Below are positions 9,025-17,300 of a stretch of DNA of 64,000 nt, piece after piece. Below the pieces are notes generated by a model that saw only the letters and a program-made list of their open reading frames with translations, did no database searches and was not told where the DNA came from. The stretch is from an uncultured Alistipes sp. GTDB lineage: Bacteria; Bacteroidota; Bacteroidia; Bacteroidales; Rikenellaceae. The position numbers and the translations under genes are program-made. Where the stretch lies: the NCBI GenBank assembly GCA_948442615.1, contig CAOJSG010000002.1, positions 1-64,000 of the forward strand, written 5' to 3'. Every line of letters starts with the position of its first letter. The stretch's first letter is position 1.

Positions 9025-9032
9025 CAAAGATA
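9025..9032 (-). promoter_or_regulatory. -7 promoter element for ferritin
   Basis: On the minus strand the sequence reads TATCTTTG, an exact TAnnTTTG, 51 bases before the ferritin start. No convincing TTTG at -33 was found. Confidence 0.5.
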
Positions 9033-9183
9033 GCGGTTTTTTCCGTACGGTGTTTGGGAAAATTGCGGCGAAGGGCGAATTTTCGCCGGGGCGCGGTACG
9101 GTGTCGGGCGGGGAGTTCCGCCGCCGTCGGGCGTCGCTGCAGCCGGATTCCGGGCGCCGCGCCGTGCGAATTCCGGACCGCGG

Positions 9184-9215
9184 TTTCCGGATTGCGGATA
9201 ATTTTCCGATATTTG
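9184..9215 (+). promoter_or_regulatory. Candidate promoter of the DUF362 gene
   Basis: TTTC at 9184-9187, a 20-base spacer and GATATTTG at 9208-9215 each differ by one base from the consensus boxes. It lies in the 312-bp divergent region between ferritin and the DUF362 gene, which otherwise shows no gene. Confidence 0.45.
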
Positions 9216-9285
9216 CACGGAGCGCGGAGCGGACGGCGGCAGGGTGCCGGCGAACGGCGCGCTCCGATCTTAAACGATGGGGGAT

Positions 9286-10248
9286 ATGAAAAGAAGTTTG
9301 TGTGCGGCGGGCATGTTGCTGACGCTGGCGGCCGGGGCGGGATGCTCGTCGGCGCAGGAGGCGGAGACGCTTCCGAAGGTGTACTGGTTTTCGGAAATTT
9401 CGTCCGAGAACCTCGTGAAGAGCTACGAGGCGCTGGGCCGGGAGGCCGCGGGCCGCGTGGCCGTGAAGATCTCGACGGGCGAGCCGGGGGGCCACCACTT
9501 CCTGCAGCCGGCGCTGATCGCCGGGCTGGTGAGCAAGGTGGACGGCACGATCGTGGAGTGCAATACGGCCTACGGCGGCGGGCGTGCCGCGACCGCCGAC
9601 CACCTGAAGGCGGCCGAAGCGCACGGATTCACGGCCATCGCGCCGGTGGACATCATGGATGCCGACGGCGATGTGGCGCTGCCCGTCGCGGGAGGCCGGC
9701 ATCTGAAGGAGGATTTCGTCGGATCGCACTATCCCGACTATGACTTCACCATCGTGCTGTCGCATTTCAAGGGGCATGCGATGGGCGGCTTCGGCGGTGC
9801 GATCAAGAACATGTCGATCGGCATCGCGTCGGCCGAGGGCAAGGCCTGGATCCATACGGCCGGCAAGACCAAGAGCGATCTGTGGAACAACCTGCCGGCG
9901 CAGGACGACTTCCTGGAGTCGATGGCCGAAGCGGCGAAGGCCGTGGCCGACCATTGCGGGGAGCGGATCCTCTACATCAGCGTGGCGAACAATCTCTCGG
10001 TCGACTGCGACTGCGACGCGTCGCCCGAGGAGCCGCGCATGGGCGACATCGGGATCCTGGCGTCGCTCGATCCCGTGGCGCTCGACCGGGCCTGCACCGA
10101 TCTGGTGCGGTCGTCGGACGATCCCGGGAAGGTCCATCTGATCGAGCGGATCGATTCGCGGCACGGCATGCATACGCTCGACTATGCAGAGTCGATCGGC
10201 CTCGGGAGCCAGCAGTACGAACTGGTACGGATGGATGCGGCGGAGTAG
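9286..10248 (+). CDS. DUF362 domain lipoprotein
   Basis: A 320-aa exported protein with a DUF362 domain, a family often found fused to or beside ferredoxin-like proteins and of unclear biochemical role. The second ATG (9286) gives a neat lipoprotein signal (MKRSLCAAGMLLTLAAGAGCSS); the ATG three codons upstream is also possible. Family features include VAVKISTGEPGGHHFLQP, the segment SHFKGHAMGGFGGAIKNMSIG and the late block GILASLDPVALDRACTDLV. No 4Fe-4S cluster motif is present, though a CDCDASPEEP segment lies near residue 245. It is a single-gene unit with a terminator 51 bases downstream. Confidence 0.88.
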   Translation: MKRSLCAAGMLLTLAAGAGCSSAQEAETLPKVYWFSEISSENLVKSYEALGREAAGRVAVKISTGEPGGHHFLQPALIAGLVSKVDGTIVECNTAYGGGRAATADHLKAAEAHGFTAIAPVDIMDADGDVALPVAGGRHLKEDFVGSHYPDYDFTIVLSHFKGHAMGGFGGAIKNMSIGIASAEGKAWIHTAGKTKSDLWNNLPAQDDFLESMAEAAKAVADHCGERILYISVANNLSVDCDCDASPEEPRMGDIGILASLDPVALDRACTDLVRSSDDPGKVHLIERIDSRHGMHTLDYAESIGLGSQQYELVRMDAAE

Positions 10249-10299
10249 CGGTGTGATGTCCCGGCCGATCGGGAGACGGCTCCTGCGGCTTCGTTCGGC

Positions 10300-10341
10300 G
10301 AATCGCCCCTGTCGGATTTTTCCGGCAGGGGCGATTCTTTC
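10300..10341 (+). terminator. Rho-independent terminator after the DUF362 gene
   Basis: A stem of about 16 bp (10300-10315 with 10322-10337, one mismatch) and a T-rich loop, followed by TTT. It also insulates the capsule promoter that starts 20 bases later. Confidence 0.85.
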
Positions 10342-10361
10342 GGAATGTTTTGAGATAATCC

Positions 10362-10393
10362 TTTGGCCAATTGATAAAATTTTCGCAAATTTG
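10362..10393 (+). promoter_or_regulatory. Promoter of the capsule locus
   Basis: TTTG at 10362-10365, a 20-base spacer and CAAATTTG at 10386-10393 (one mismatch to TAnnTTTG). The start of the first gene is about 200 bases away, so the transcript has a long leader, as expected for a UpxY-controlled operon. A small inverted repeat (ATCTCT at 10406-10411 with AGAGAT at 10425-10430) lies at the predicted transcript start. I found no pair of inverted repeats that would make this promoter invertible. Confidence 0.65.
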
Positions 10394-10592
10394 TAGCTCG
10401 AATAGATCTCTATTCATAAATAAGAGAGATATTTAAGGTTTGTCGCGCCTGGCGGTAGCGAAGCGATACGACCGCTATGAGAGTTCCTGTATAGGCTACT
10501 CATTGAGATCCGAATCGGTGCGGACGGTTGTTAATGATGCGAGATTGAGGCTGAAAGCCGAAATTGCGCAGGAGGGTGAGGTGTATGCAAAA

Positions 10593-11156
10593 ATGAAAAG
10601 CGATAGACAGGATAAGACGCACGAATCGTACTGGTTCGCTATTAGGACCCAGCAAGATTTTACGGTAGAGAGAATCTTGAAAGACAAGTGTGACGAGGTG
10701 TTTTTCCCTAAGGAAATCGTTTCGACTCCGGGAAAGAAGACTGTGGTCAAAGCGGCGATACCGCATGTCCTTTTTATAAGGACGACGCACGATAACGCAC
10801 GCGATCTTGAAACCTTCAGCCGCAATCATCCCGAGCAGTCGATCCCGTTCTGGATTTATCGTTATCCGAAAGATGACGAAATTCAGATTATCCCTCAGAC
10901 CTCGATAAACCTTCTTCGCCTGCTGACGGCGGACGACGCATCGCAATGCCGCATTTATACGGGCCGGGAATTCAAACCCAAGGAACGAGTCAGAGTGATC
11001 GGGGGCCCTTACAAAGGTTATGAGGGATACGTGCAACGTGTGCGGAAAAACAAGCACGTTATCGTTAAGATAGAGGGCGTATGTATGGTTATACTTCCTT
11101 TTATCCATCCGGATTTGCTTCAGCCCGTCAGCGATAATGATGGCCTGACCGAATAG
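10593..11156 (+). CDS. upxY: UpxY-type transcription antiterminator (NusG-like)
   Basis: A 187-aa NusG paralog of the UpxY group. In Bacteroides these are the first gene of each capsule operon and allow RNA polymerase to read through the leader of their own operon. The N-terminal NGN domain starts SYWFAIRTQQDFTVERILKDKC and includes FFPKEIV and AAIPHVLFIRTT. The C-terminal KOW motif is RVRVIGGPYKGYEGYVQRVRKNKHVIVKI. I chose the ATG at 10593; the frame stays open upstream to a TTG at 10440, but that part has no NusG similarity and lies in the leader. A UpxZ partner is not seen. It is followed by 474 bases without a clear gene, then fnlB. Confidence 0.88.
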   Translation: MKSDRQDKTHESYWFAIRTQQDFTVERILKDKCDEVFFPKEIVSTPGKKTVVKAAIPHVLFIRTTHDNARDLETFSRNHPEQSIPFWIYRYPKDDEIQIIPQTSINLLRLLTADDASQCRIYTGREFKPKERVRVIGGPYKGYEGYVQRVRKNKHVIVKIEGVCMVILPFIHPDLLQPVSDNDGLTE

Positions 11157-11630
11157 ATAAGCGGTTCGGAGAACTGGCACAGATTTATATTCCGCAGGGG
11201 AGCGGGCGATTGCCGTAGGGACGGATCTCCTTCAGTGAAACCAGCCGTTGCATTGTCGACATCTTTCCGATGTAAATATGGAGTTGCCTCGAACGTGTCC
11301 GCGGGTATTTGACAGTGTGCGGTTCGCTTCGCCCCTGCGACGGGATTTCCAACGGCAGAGGTGCGCATGAAAACCTGACAAAATTCTAATTTTCAGCGGG
11401 GTTTCACGCTTGCGATCTTTCCCGGATGAATTCCGGTGCCGCTTTGTCCGCTCCGATATTGATCCCCAGGAGCCCGAGTCCGCAGCCGATCATAGTCGTG
11501 ACGGCGATCATGGTATTCCAGTACCCCAATCGCATTGACTCGATTCCGACCGAGGACGTCGAGATCGCCCAGTCCGCACAGGCGCAATTAACAAGATGGT
11601 TTGGCGTAAATTCTAATAAATAGCAATCAT
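11157..11630. other. Long untranslated region after upxY, with a possible fnlC remnant
   Basis: 474 bases without a supportable gene. At 11354-11377 an 11-base block and a 12-base block, one base apart, are identical to two blocks of fnlC at 14350-14374 (two bases apart there). TTCGCCC at 11328-11334 also recurs at the matching side of fnlC. This suggests a decayed fragment of a 2-epimerase gene left by recombination. Short open frames on both strands (11426-11623 plus, 11120-11368 minus, 11404-11535 minus) have no recognisable similarity. The region may also hold antitermination signals. Confidence 0.4.
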
Positions 11631-12830
11631 ATGCGTATTTTAGTTACCGGAGCTAAAGGTTTCGTCGGTCGAAACCTTTGCGCACAACTCAACAATATCA
11701 AGGAGGGCAAGGCCAGATGCTATGGCGACCTTGCCGTCGATGCCGTTTACGAGTACGATATTGACTCTACGTCCGAAGAGCTCGATGCGTGGTGCAAGGA
11801 TTGCGACTTTGTCTTTAACCTCGCAGGCGTGAACCGTCCGCAGGACCCTAAGGAATTCATGGACGGTAATTTCGGTTTCGCGACCACGCTCCTCGACACC
11901 CTCAAAAGGCATAAGAACAACTGTCCGGTCATGATCAGCTCCTCGATTCAGGCCACTCTTGCAGGCCGTTTCGGCATCTCCGAATACGGCAAGAGCAAGA
12001 AAGCCGGAGAAGAGCTCATGTTCGAGTACGGCAAGGAGACGGGTGCCAAGGTCCTCGTCTACCGTTTCCCCAACCTCTATGGCAAATGGTGCCGTCCCAA
12101 TTACAACTCGGCGGTAGCGACGTTCTGCAACAACATCGCTAACGACCTTCCCATTACCGTCAACGACCCGTCGGTGGAAATGGAGCTTCTCTATATCGAC
12201 GACCTCGTTGAGGAGATGATCCGCGCACTCAAGGGACAGGAGCACCGTTGCGAATTCGATGGCGTAAATACGGTCCTTACACCCGACGGCCGCTATTGTG
12301 CAGTGCCCATCACCCATCATGTCAAGCTCGGAGAGATCGTCGACCTGCTCCATCGGTTCGCCGAGATGCCTGAGACCCTCATGATTCCGGAGATTCCCGC
12401 AGATTCGTTCGCAAAGCGTCTCTATAGCACCTATCTCAGCTATCTGCCCAAGGAGAAAGCCATTTTCGACCTGAAGATGAATCGTGATGCCCGGGGGTCG
12501 TTCACGGAGCTGGTTCATACCCTGAATTGCGGTCAGGTAAGCATCAACATAAGCAAGCCCGGAATCACCAAGGGCGAGCATTGGCATCACACGAAGTGGG
12601 AGCAATTTATCGTAGTGAGCGGTCATGGCCTGATTCAGCTTCGCAAGGAGGGCACCGACGAGGTGCTGAGTTACGAGGTCAGCGGCGACAGAATCCAAAG
12701 CGTCATCATGCTGCCCGGCTATACCCATAATATCGTCAACCTCTCCGATACCGAGGATCTCGTAACGGTCATGTACTGCAACGAAATCTTCGATCCCAAC
12801 CGGCCCGATACATATTCCGACCCGGTATGA
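11631..12830 (+). CDS. fnlB: UDP-2-acetamido-2,6-dideoxy-hexulose reductase, CapF/FnlB type
   Basis: A 399-aa bifunctional enzyme of UDP-L-FucNAc synthesis: an N-terminal short-chain dehydrogenase domain fused to a C-terminal cupin. The Rossmann motif is VTGAKGFVGRN at residue 5, VFNLAGVNRP lies near residue 63, and the active-site segment SISEYGKSKKAGEELM carries YxxxK. The cupin part (about residues 280-399) shows the metal-binding HWHHTKWEQFIVVSGHG. Its substrate comes from FnlA (15014-16063) and its product goes to FnlC (13799-14977). Base composition is closer to the flanks than that of the glycosyltransferases. Confidence 0.95.
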   Translation: MRILVTGAKGFVGRNLCAQLNNIKEGKARCYGDLAVDAVYEYDIDSTSEELDAWCKDCDFVFNLAGVNRPQDPKEFMDGNFGFATTLLDTLKRHKNNCPVMISSSIQATLAGRFGISEYGKSKKAGEELMFEYGKETGAKVLVYRFPNLYGKWCRPNYNSAVATFCNNIANDLPITVNDPSVEMELLYIDDLVEEMIRALKGQEHRCEFDGVNTVLTPDGRYCAVPITHHVKLGEIVDLLHRFAEMPETLMIPEIPADSFAKRLYSTYLSYLPKEKAIFDLKMNRDARGSFTELVHTLNCGQVSINISKPGITKGEHWHHTKWEQFIVVSGHGLIQLRKEGTDEVLSYEVSGDRIQSVIMLPGYTHNIVNLSDTEDLVTVMYCNEIFDPNRPDTYSDPV

Positions 12831-13785
12831 CACGAAGCAATGTTCTTTGTATAGATAAGGGAATTGCCGGATGGCTTAAGGTCATAGCTGCTTTAGCGGT
12901 GGCCCTGCATCACTATTCCCAATATGCCGTGAGCCAATTAGGGGATACGCACCTCGTGTTCCGAATTTTCAGCTATTTAGGCGGTTATTGCGGGGTTGCG
13001 CTTTTCTTCTTCCTGTCCGGTTTCGGGCTTATGGAAAGCGAATCGTCGAAACACCTCACGATTCAACAGTTCATGAAACGGCGGTTTCTGAAAATATATC
13101 TTCCGGTGGTGCTGGTTACCGGCATATGGCTGTGTATTATCGGCTTACTGCCTTTCGATGTTTCTCGATCATCCTGTAATGCGGGGGGGGGATTTTCCTG
13201 ATTGTCAGTAATTTATTCGTGTCGTTCTCCGATGGTGTAATATGGTTTGTGAAAGTGCTTTTCATGCTGTATGCCGGATTTTTTATCTTTGTATGGCTGC
13301 GCACTTATGACAAATGGCTCGCTTGGGGAGTTTTCATAATCGTTATAGTGGGTATTCAGATTCTTTCCCGCTATCTATTCGGACATTTTACGTCATTGGG
13401 TATACCTTTCTTTTTTGTCGGAGTGTGCGCCTCATGTTTTAAGAAAGTCAATTGGAAATGCTTCAACTTGGCATTGTTGCCTTTGGCAATATATGGACTT
13501 TTTGCAATCGTGCTTCGCCTCGACTGCGTGGTGCTGATCAATGTAGCTTTCATAAGCTGCCTTCTTGTGTGGTTGACGAAATGGTCTGCGAAGATAGCAT
13601 GCCCGGCGTTTTTGGTTGCGTTATCGTTCGACATATATTTAATTCACAATAAGGTATTGATGGTCGGACGTAGTTCGGAGGCTTATTTCTCGGTTTTGCA
13701 ATTTCTATTTTTTACATTGGTAGCGACGCTGTTCTTTCATGTGCTTCGCGTTCGCTTTATGAAACTTGTCGGAAAAATATGTTGA
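12827..13785 (+). pseudogene. Acyltransferase 3, phase-off at a G9 tract (reversible frameshift)
   Basis: An integral-membrane O-acyltransferase (acyltransferase 3 family) in two frames. Frame A runs 12827-13201 and encodes the N-terminal half with LKVIAALAVALHHYSQYAV (the family His) and FFFLSGFGLMESE, then hits TGA at 13199-13201 just after the poly-G run 13183-13191. Frame B carries the rest without a break to 13785 (FVKVLFMLYAGFFIF onward). I checked the arithmetic: G9 ends in TGA, G8 ends at TAA shortly after, while G10 or G7 joins the halves into about 319 aa, the normal family size. The ATG overlaps the fnlB stop. It probably O-acetylates a capsule sugar when in frame. A homopolymer error in the assembly would look the same. 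Confidence 0.85.
13183..13191 (+). repeat. Poly-G tract (G9), gene currently out of frame
   Basis: Nine G in codons 119-122 of the acyltransferase at 12827. The present length gives a premature stop; one more G or two fewer would restore the frame. Confidence 0.9.
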
Positions 13786-13798
13786 ATAAAATCAGGAT

Positions 13799-14977
13799 AT
13801 GAAAAGTGATTATAAAAATATCGCGTTTGCAGAGAATGGCAAACTCAAACTGCTGATAATCGTAGGCACGCGCCCCGAAATTATCCGTCTTGCCGCGACA
13901 ATCAACAAATGCCGCAAATATTTTGACGTAATTCTTGCCCATACAGGCCAGAACTACGACTACAACCTCAACGGTGTGTTCTTCAAGGATCTTAAAATCG
14001 CCGATCCAGAGGTGTATATGGATGCCGTGGGCGATGATCTCGGAGCTACGATCGGCAACATCATCAATTGTTCCTATAAGTTGATGGTCGACATCAAGCC
14101 CGATGCATTGCTTATCCTCGGCGATACGAACTCCTGTCTGTCGGCTATCGCGGCCAAACGTCTCCATATTCCCATTTTCCATATGGAGGCCGGCAACCGC
14201 TGTAAGGACGAATGCCTTCCGGAGGAAACCAACCGGCGTATCGTCGATATCATCTCGGACGTGAATATGGCATATTCCGAGCACGCACGCCGATATCTGG
14301 CTGAATGCGGTCTTCCTCGCGAGCGTACGTACGTTACCGGTTCGCCCATGGCAGAGGTGCTTCATGAAAACCTGCCGGATATCGAGGCGTCAGACATTCT
14401 CCGACGTCTGGGGCTCGAGAAGGGTAAATACATCCTCCTCTCTGCGCACCGTGAGGAGAACATCGATACGGAGAGGAACTTCCTCTCGCTCTTCACCGCG
14501 ATCAACGAGATGGCAAAAAAATACGACATGCCGATCCTCTACAGCTGTCACCCGCGTTCCCGCAACCGTCTCGCGGCCTCCGGCTTCGAACTCGACCCGC
14601 GTGTGCAGGTTCAGCAGCCTCTCGGTTTCCATGATTACAACTCTCTGCAGATGAATTCTTTCTGCGTCGTGTCCGACTCCGGCACCCTCCCGGAGGAGAG
14701 CAGTTTCTATGCATCCATCGGAAAGCCCATTTCTGCGGTCTGCATCCGCACTTCGACCGAGCGCCCCGAGGCTCTCGATAAGGCTTGCTTCGTCCTTTCC
14801 GGCATCGACACCGAAGGGCTCCTCCAGAGTGTGGATCTCGCTGTACAGATGACGGCCGACGGCGATTACGGCATCCCGGTGCCTGATTATGCCGATGATG
14901 TCAGCAACAAGGTGGTCAAGATCATCCAGTCTTATGTGGGCGTCGTCAACAAGATGGTATGGAGGAAAGGAATGTGA
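13799..14977 (+). CDS. fnlC: UDP-N-acetyl hexosamine 2-epimerase, FnlC/CapG type (WecB family)
   Basis: A 392-aa cytosolic enzyme of the UDP-GlcNAc 2-epimerase family. Beside fnlA and fnlB it should make UDP-L-FucNAc from the talose isomer. Family motifs are IIVGTRPEIIRLA (residue 20), LAHTGQNYDYNLN, GDTNSCLSAIAAK, HMEAGNRCKDECLPEETNR, SAHREENID, and VSDSGTLPEESSF near residue 300. The substitution of GNRC for the more usual GLR pattern fits the FnlC branch rather than housekeeping WecB. It starts 13 bases after the phase-off acyltransferase and ends 36 bases before fnlA. Confidence 0.93.
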   Translation: MKSDYKNIAFAENGKLKLLIIVGTRPEIIRLAATINKCRKYFDVILAHTGQNYDYNLNGVFFKDLKIADPEVYMDAVGDDLGATIGNIINCSYKLMVDIKPDALLILGDTNSCLSAIAAKRLHIPIFHMEAGNRCKDECLPEETNRRIVDIISDVNMAYSEHARRYLAECGLPRERTYVTGSPMAEVLHENLPDIEASDILRRLGLEKGKYILLSAHREENIDTERNFLSLFTAINEMAKKYDMPILYSCHPRSRNRLAASGFELDPRVQVQQPLGFHDYNSLQMNSFCVVSDSGTLPEESSFYASIGKPISAVCIRTSTERPEALDKACFVLSGIDTEGLLQSVDLAVQMTADGDYGIPVPDYADDVSNKVVKIIQSYVGVVNKMVWRKGM

Positions 14978-15013
14978 ATCGGATAGTATAACAATCAAAA
15001 AATAGAAAACAGT

Positions 15014-16063
15014 ATGTCAATTTTCGCAGGTAAAACCCTTATGATTACCGGTGGTACGGGTTCGTTCGGAAATGCGGTCCTGAACCGTTTCCTCCGCACC
15101 GATATCGCCGAAATACGCATCTTCTCACGAGACGAGAAGAAACAGGACGATATGCGTCACGAGTATCAGGTAAGATACCCTGATGTCGCACATAAAATCA
15201 AGTTCTTTATTGGAGACGTCCGCAACCTCCAGTCATGTAAGAACGCGATGCCGGGGGTCGATTACATTTTCCATGCGGCCGCGTTGAAGCAGGTGCCGAG
15301 TTGCGAATTCTTCCCCATGGAGGCGGTGAAGACGAACGTTATCGGTACCGATAATGTCCTCACTGCCGCTATCGAAGCCGGCGTAGGAGCCGTCATCTGC
15401 CTGTCTACCGACAAGGCCGCTTATCCGATCAACGCCATGGGTATCACCAAGGCCATCGAGGAGAAGATTGCCGTTGCCAAGTCTCGCTATTCCGGCAAGA
15501 CCAAGATCTGCTGCACCCGTTACGGCAACGTCATGTGCTCTCGCGGTTCCGTTATTCCTCTTTGGATCGATCAAATCCGCAACGGCAATCCGATCACCCT
15601 CACCGAGCCGAAGATGACCCGCTTCATTATGAGCCTCGAAGAGGCTGTCGATTTGGTGCTGTTCGCTTTCGAGCATGGCCAGAATGGCGATATCCTCGTA
15701 CAGAAGGCGCCCGCATGCACGATTCAGACGCAGGCCGAAGCTGTCTGCGAGCTTTTCGGCGGCAGGAAGGAAGACATCAAAGTGATCGGCATTCGTCATG
15801 GCGAGAAGATGTACGAAACGCTCCTGACCAACGAAGAATGCGCCAAGGCGGAAGACATGGGCGATTTCTATCGCGTGCCGGCTGACAATCGCGGCCTGAA
15901 TTACGATAAGTATTTCAAGGAAGGCGAGGCAGAACGCAACACCCTTACCGAGTTCAATTCCGATAACACGCGTCGTCTCAGTCTCGAAGAGACCAAGGCC
16001 AAGATCGCGGCACTGGAGTATATTCAGAAAGAACTGAGCGGCGAAGGCAACTTCGTCCAGTAA
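15014..16063 (+). CDS. fnlA: UDP-GlcNAc 4,6-dehydratase/5-epimerase, CapE/FnlA type
   Basis: A 349-aa extended short-chain dehydrogenase that performs the first step to UDP-L-FucNAc. The nucleotide motif TGGTGSFGNAVLNRF is at residue 12, DVRNLQSC follows, and the active-site segment NAMGITKAIEEKI has Met in the place of the usual catalytic Tyr, a known feature of the FlaA1/CapE group. RYGNVMCSRGSVIPLW and the C-terminal IRHGEKMYETLLTNEE are also diagnostic. Normally the order is fnlA-fnlB-fnlC; here it is B, acyltransferase, C, A. Confidence 0.95.
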   Translation: MSIFAGKTLMITGGTGSFGNAVLNRFLRTDIAEIRIFSRDEKKQDDMRHEYQVRYPDVAHKIKFFIGDVRNLQSCKNAMPGVDYIFHAAALKQVPSCEFFPMEAVKTNVIGTDNVLTAAIEAGVGAVICLSTDKAAYPINAMGITKAIEEKIAVAKSRYSGKTKICCTRYGNVMCSRGSVIPLWIDQIRNGNPITLTEPKMTRFIMSLEEAVDLVLFAFEHGQNGDILVQKAPACTIQTQAEAVCELFGGRKEDIKVIGIRHGEKMYETLLTNEECAKAEDMGDFYRVPADNRGLNYDKYFKEGEAERNTLTEFNSDNTRRLSLEETKAKIAALEYIQKELSGEGNFVQ

Positions 16064-16146
16064 ACGAAAGGTTCGGCAGGCGCACAGGTGGTACTTATTG
16101 TATGCAGTTCGATACTGCCGCCTGCTTCAGGTATAAATCACACTTG

Positions 16147-17274
16147 ATGAAGCCAATCAAATACATAGCGTATTTTGACACCCATGATTCATCGATAAAG
16201 CGTAATTACGTCGCATCGGCATCTAACAAACTGGAATATATAGCCAAGGCGATAGCCTCCAACGGACGCGACGTTGAGATCGTGTCCGTGTCGGAAGTAG
16301 TCGAGGATAAGTTCGCGCTATATAAAGGCGAAAGGAAGCCGATTGCCATGGGAGTCGCTTTGAAGTTGCCTTTCTCATGGGGCGGCAATTCCTCGGTGCT
16401 TCGTAGGCTGAAGATATTCTGGCATCTGCTTTATCTGTTCCTCTATCTCGTATTTAGGACGACGAAGGGCGAACCCGTTATAGTGTACCACTCTCTCGGC
16501 TATTTCGATATAATACGTTGGGCGCGAAAAATCAGGGGATTCAGACTGATTCTCGAGGTAGAAGAGATTTACAGCGACGTTTCCAAAATGTCGCCATATT
16601 GGCGCAATCTCGAGTTCAGGATGTTCGGTGCGGCGGACTCTTTTATCCTGTCGACCGAACTCCTGAATGAAAGGATCAATCCTTCGAACAAACCGGCAGT
16701 CGTAATATACGGAACCTATCAGGTTGAGCCTGTTATTGCCGACAAGTTTGATGACGGTCTGATACACGTCGTCTATGCCGGAACTTTCGATCATAACAAA
16801 GGGGGGGCGCAGAATGCGATCGCTGCGGTGCCTTTCCTCCCGGCTAACTACCACATGCATATATGCGGTTTCGGTACGGAGGAGGATACGAAAATGGTCG
16901 AGACCCTGATTAGAGAGGCATCGGCCGCGTCTAAAGCTAAAGTAACTTACGACGGCATGAAGAAAGGGCGCGAATTCGTCGAATTTCTGCAAAGGTGCCA
17001 TATAGGTCTTAGTACGCAGAGCCCCGGAGATGCATACAACGACACCTCGTTTCCTTCGAAGGTGCTGACGTATATGGCCAATGGTTTATCCGTGGTGAGT
17101 ATAAGAATACCGGTATTGGAAGCGTCCGGGCTCGATGGGATGATTTCCTTCTATGAACAGCCGGACGGAAGAAAAATCGCCAATGCGCTGTCCGAAGCGG
17201 AGCTCTGCGACAACCGATCTTCGGTAAGCGCCCTTGATCGGGACTTCAGAGCGAAAATAAACGCGGTCTTGTAA
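16147..17274 (+). CDS. Glycosyltransferase (GT4/GT1-like) with a G7 tract
   Basis: A 375-aa GT-B fold glycosyltransferase, probably adding one sugar of the capsule repeat unit on the cytosolic face. The start at 16147 (MKPIKYIAYFDTHDSS) is preferred to an ATG 45 bases upstream that adds a sequence unlike the family. The donor-binding half begins IHVVYAGTFDHNKGGAQNAI (residues about 205-225), followed by YHMHICGFG and VTYDGMKKG. The C-terminal QSPGDAYNDTSFPSKVLTYMANGLSVVS is a typical GT4 block with the E/D position altered to TSFPSK. Residues 219-220 are encoded by the poly-G run 16801-16807, so the gene could phase-vary; it is in frame now. Confidence 0.85.
   Translation: MKPIKYIAYFDTHDSSIKRNYVASASNKLEYIAKAIASNGRDVEIVSVSEVVEDKFALYKGERKPIAMGVALKLPFSWGGNSSVLRRLKIFWHLLYLFLYLVFRTTKGEPVIVYHSLGYFDIIRWARKIRGFRLILEVEEIYSDVSKMSPYWRNLEFRMFGAADSFILSTELLNERINPSNKPAVVIYGTYQVEPVIADKFDDGLIHVVYAGTFDHNKGGAQNAIAAVPFLPANYHMHICGFGTEEDTKMVETLIREASAASKAKVTYDGMKKGREFVEFLQRCHIGLSTQSPGDAYNDTSFPSKVLTYMANGLSVVSIRIPVLEASGLDGMISFYEQPDGRKIANALSEAELCDNRSSVSALDRDFRAKINAVL
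16801..16807 (+). repeat. Poly-G tract (G7) in a glycosyltransferase, in frame
   Basis: Seven G encoding the Gly-Gly of KGGAQ. It is shorter than the G9 tracts and so expected to be less mutable. Confidence 0.85.
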
Positions 17275-17300
17275 CGAATCGACAATAGCAGAACAAGTAT

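Noticed and set aside
9486..9491. Runs of six G in the flanks (9486-9491 and near 49893)
   Set aside because: Six-base runs are expected in GC-rich coding sequence and are below the length at which slippage is frequent.
10340..10600. Invertible capsule promoter flanked by inverted repeats
   Set aside because: I searched the promoter area by eye and found only a 6-bp hairpin, not a pair of recombination repeats.
11404..11535. 43-codon minus-strand frame with a hydrophobic core (MRLGYWNTMIAVTTMIGCGL)
   Set aside because: It looks membrane-like, yet the frame stays open upstream into fnlB antisense and no promoter or relatives are known; it could equally be chance.
11426..11623. 65-codon plus-strand frame just before fnlB
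   Set aside because: It has a short hydrophobic stretch but no start context, promoter or recognisable similarity.
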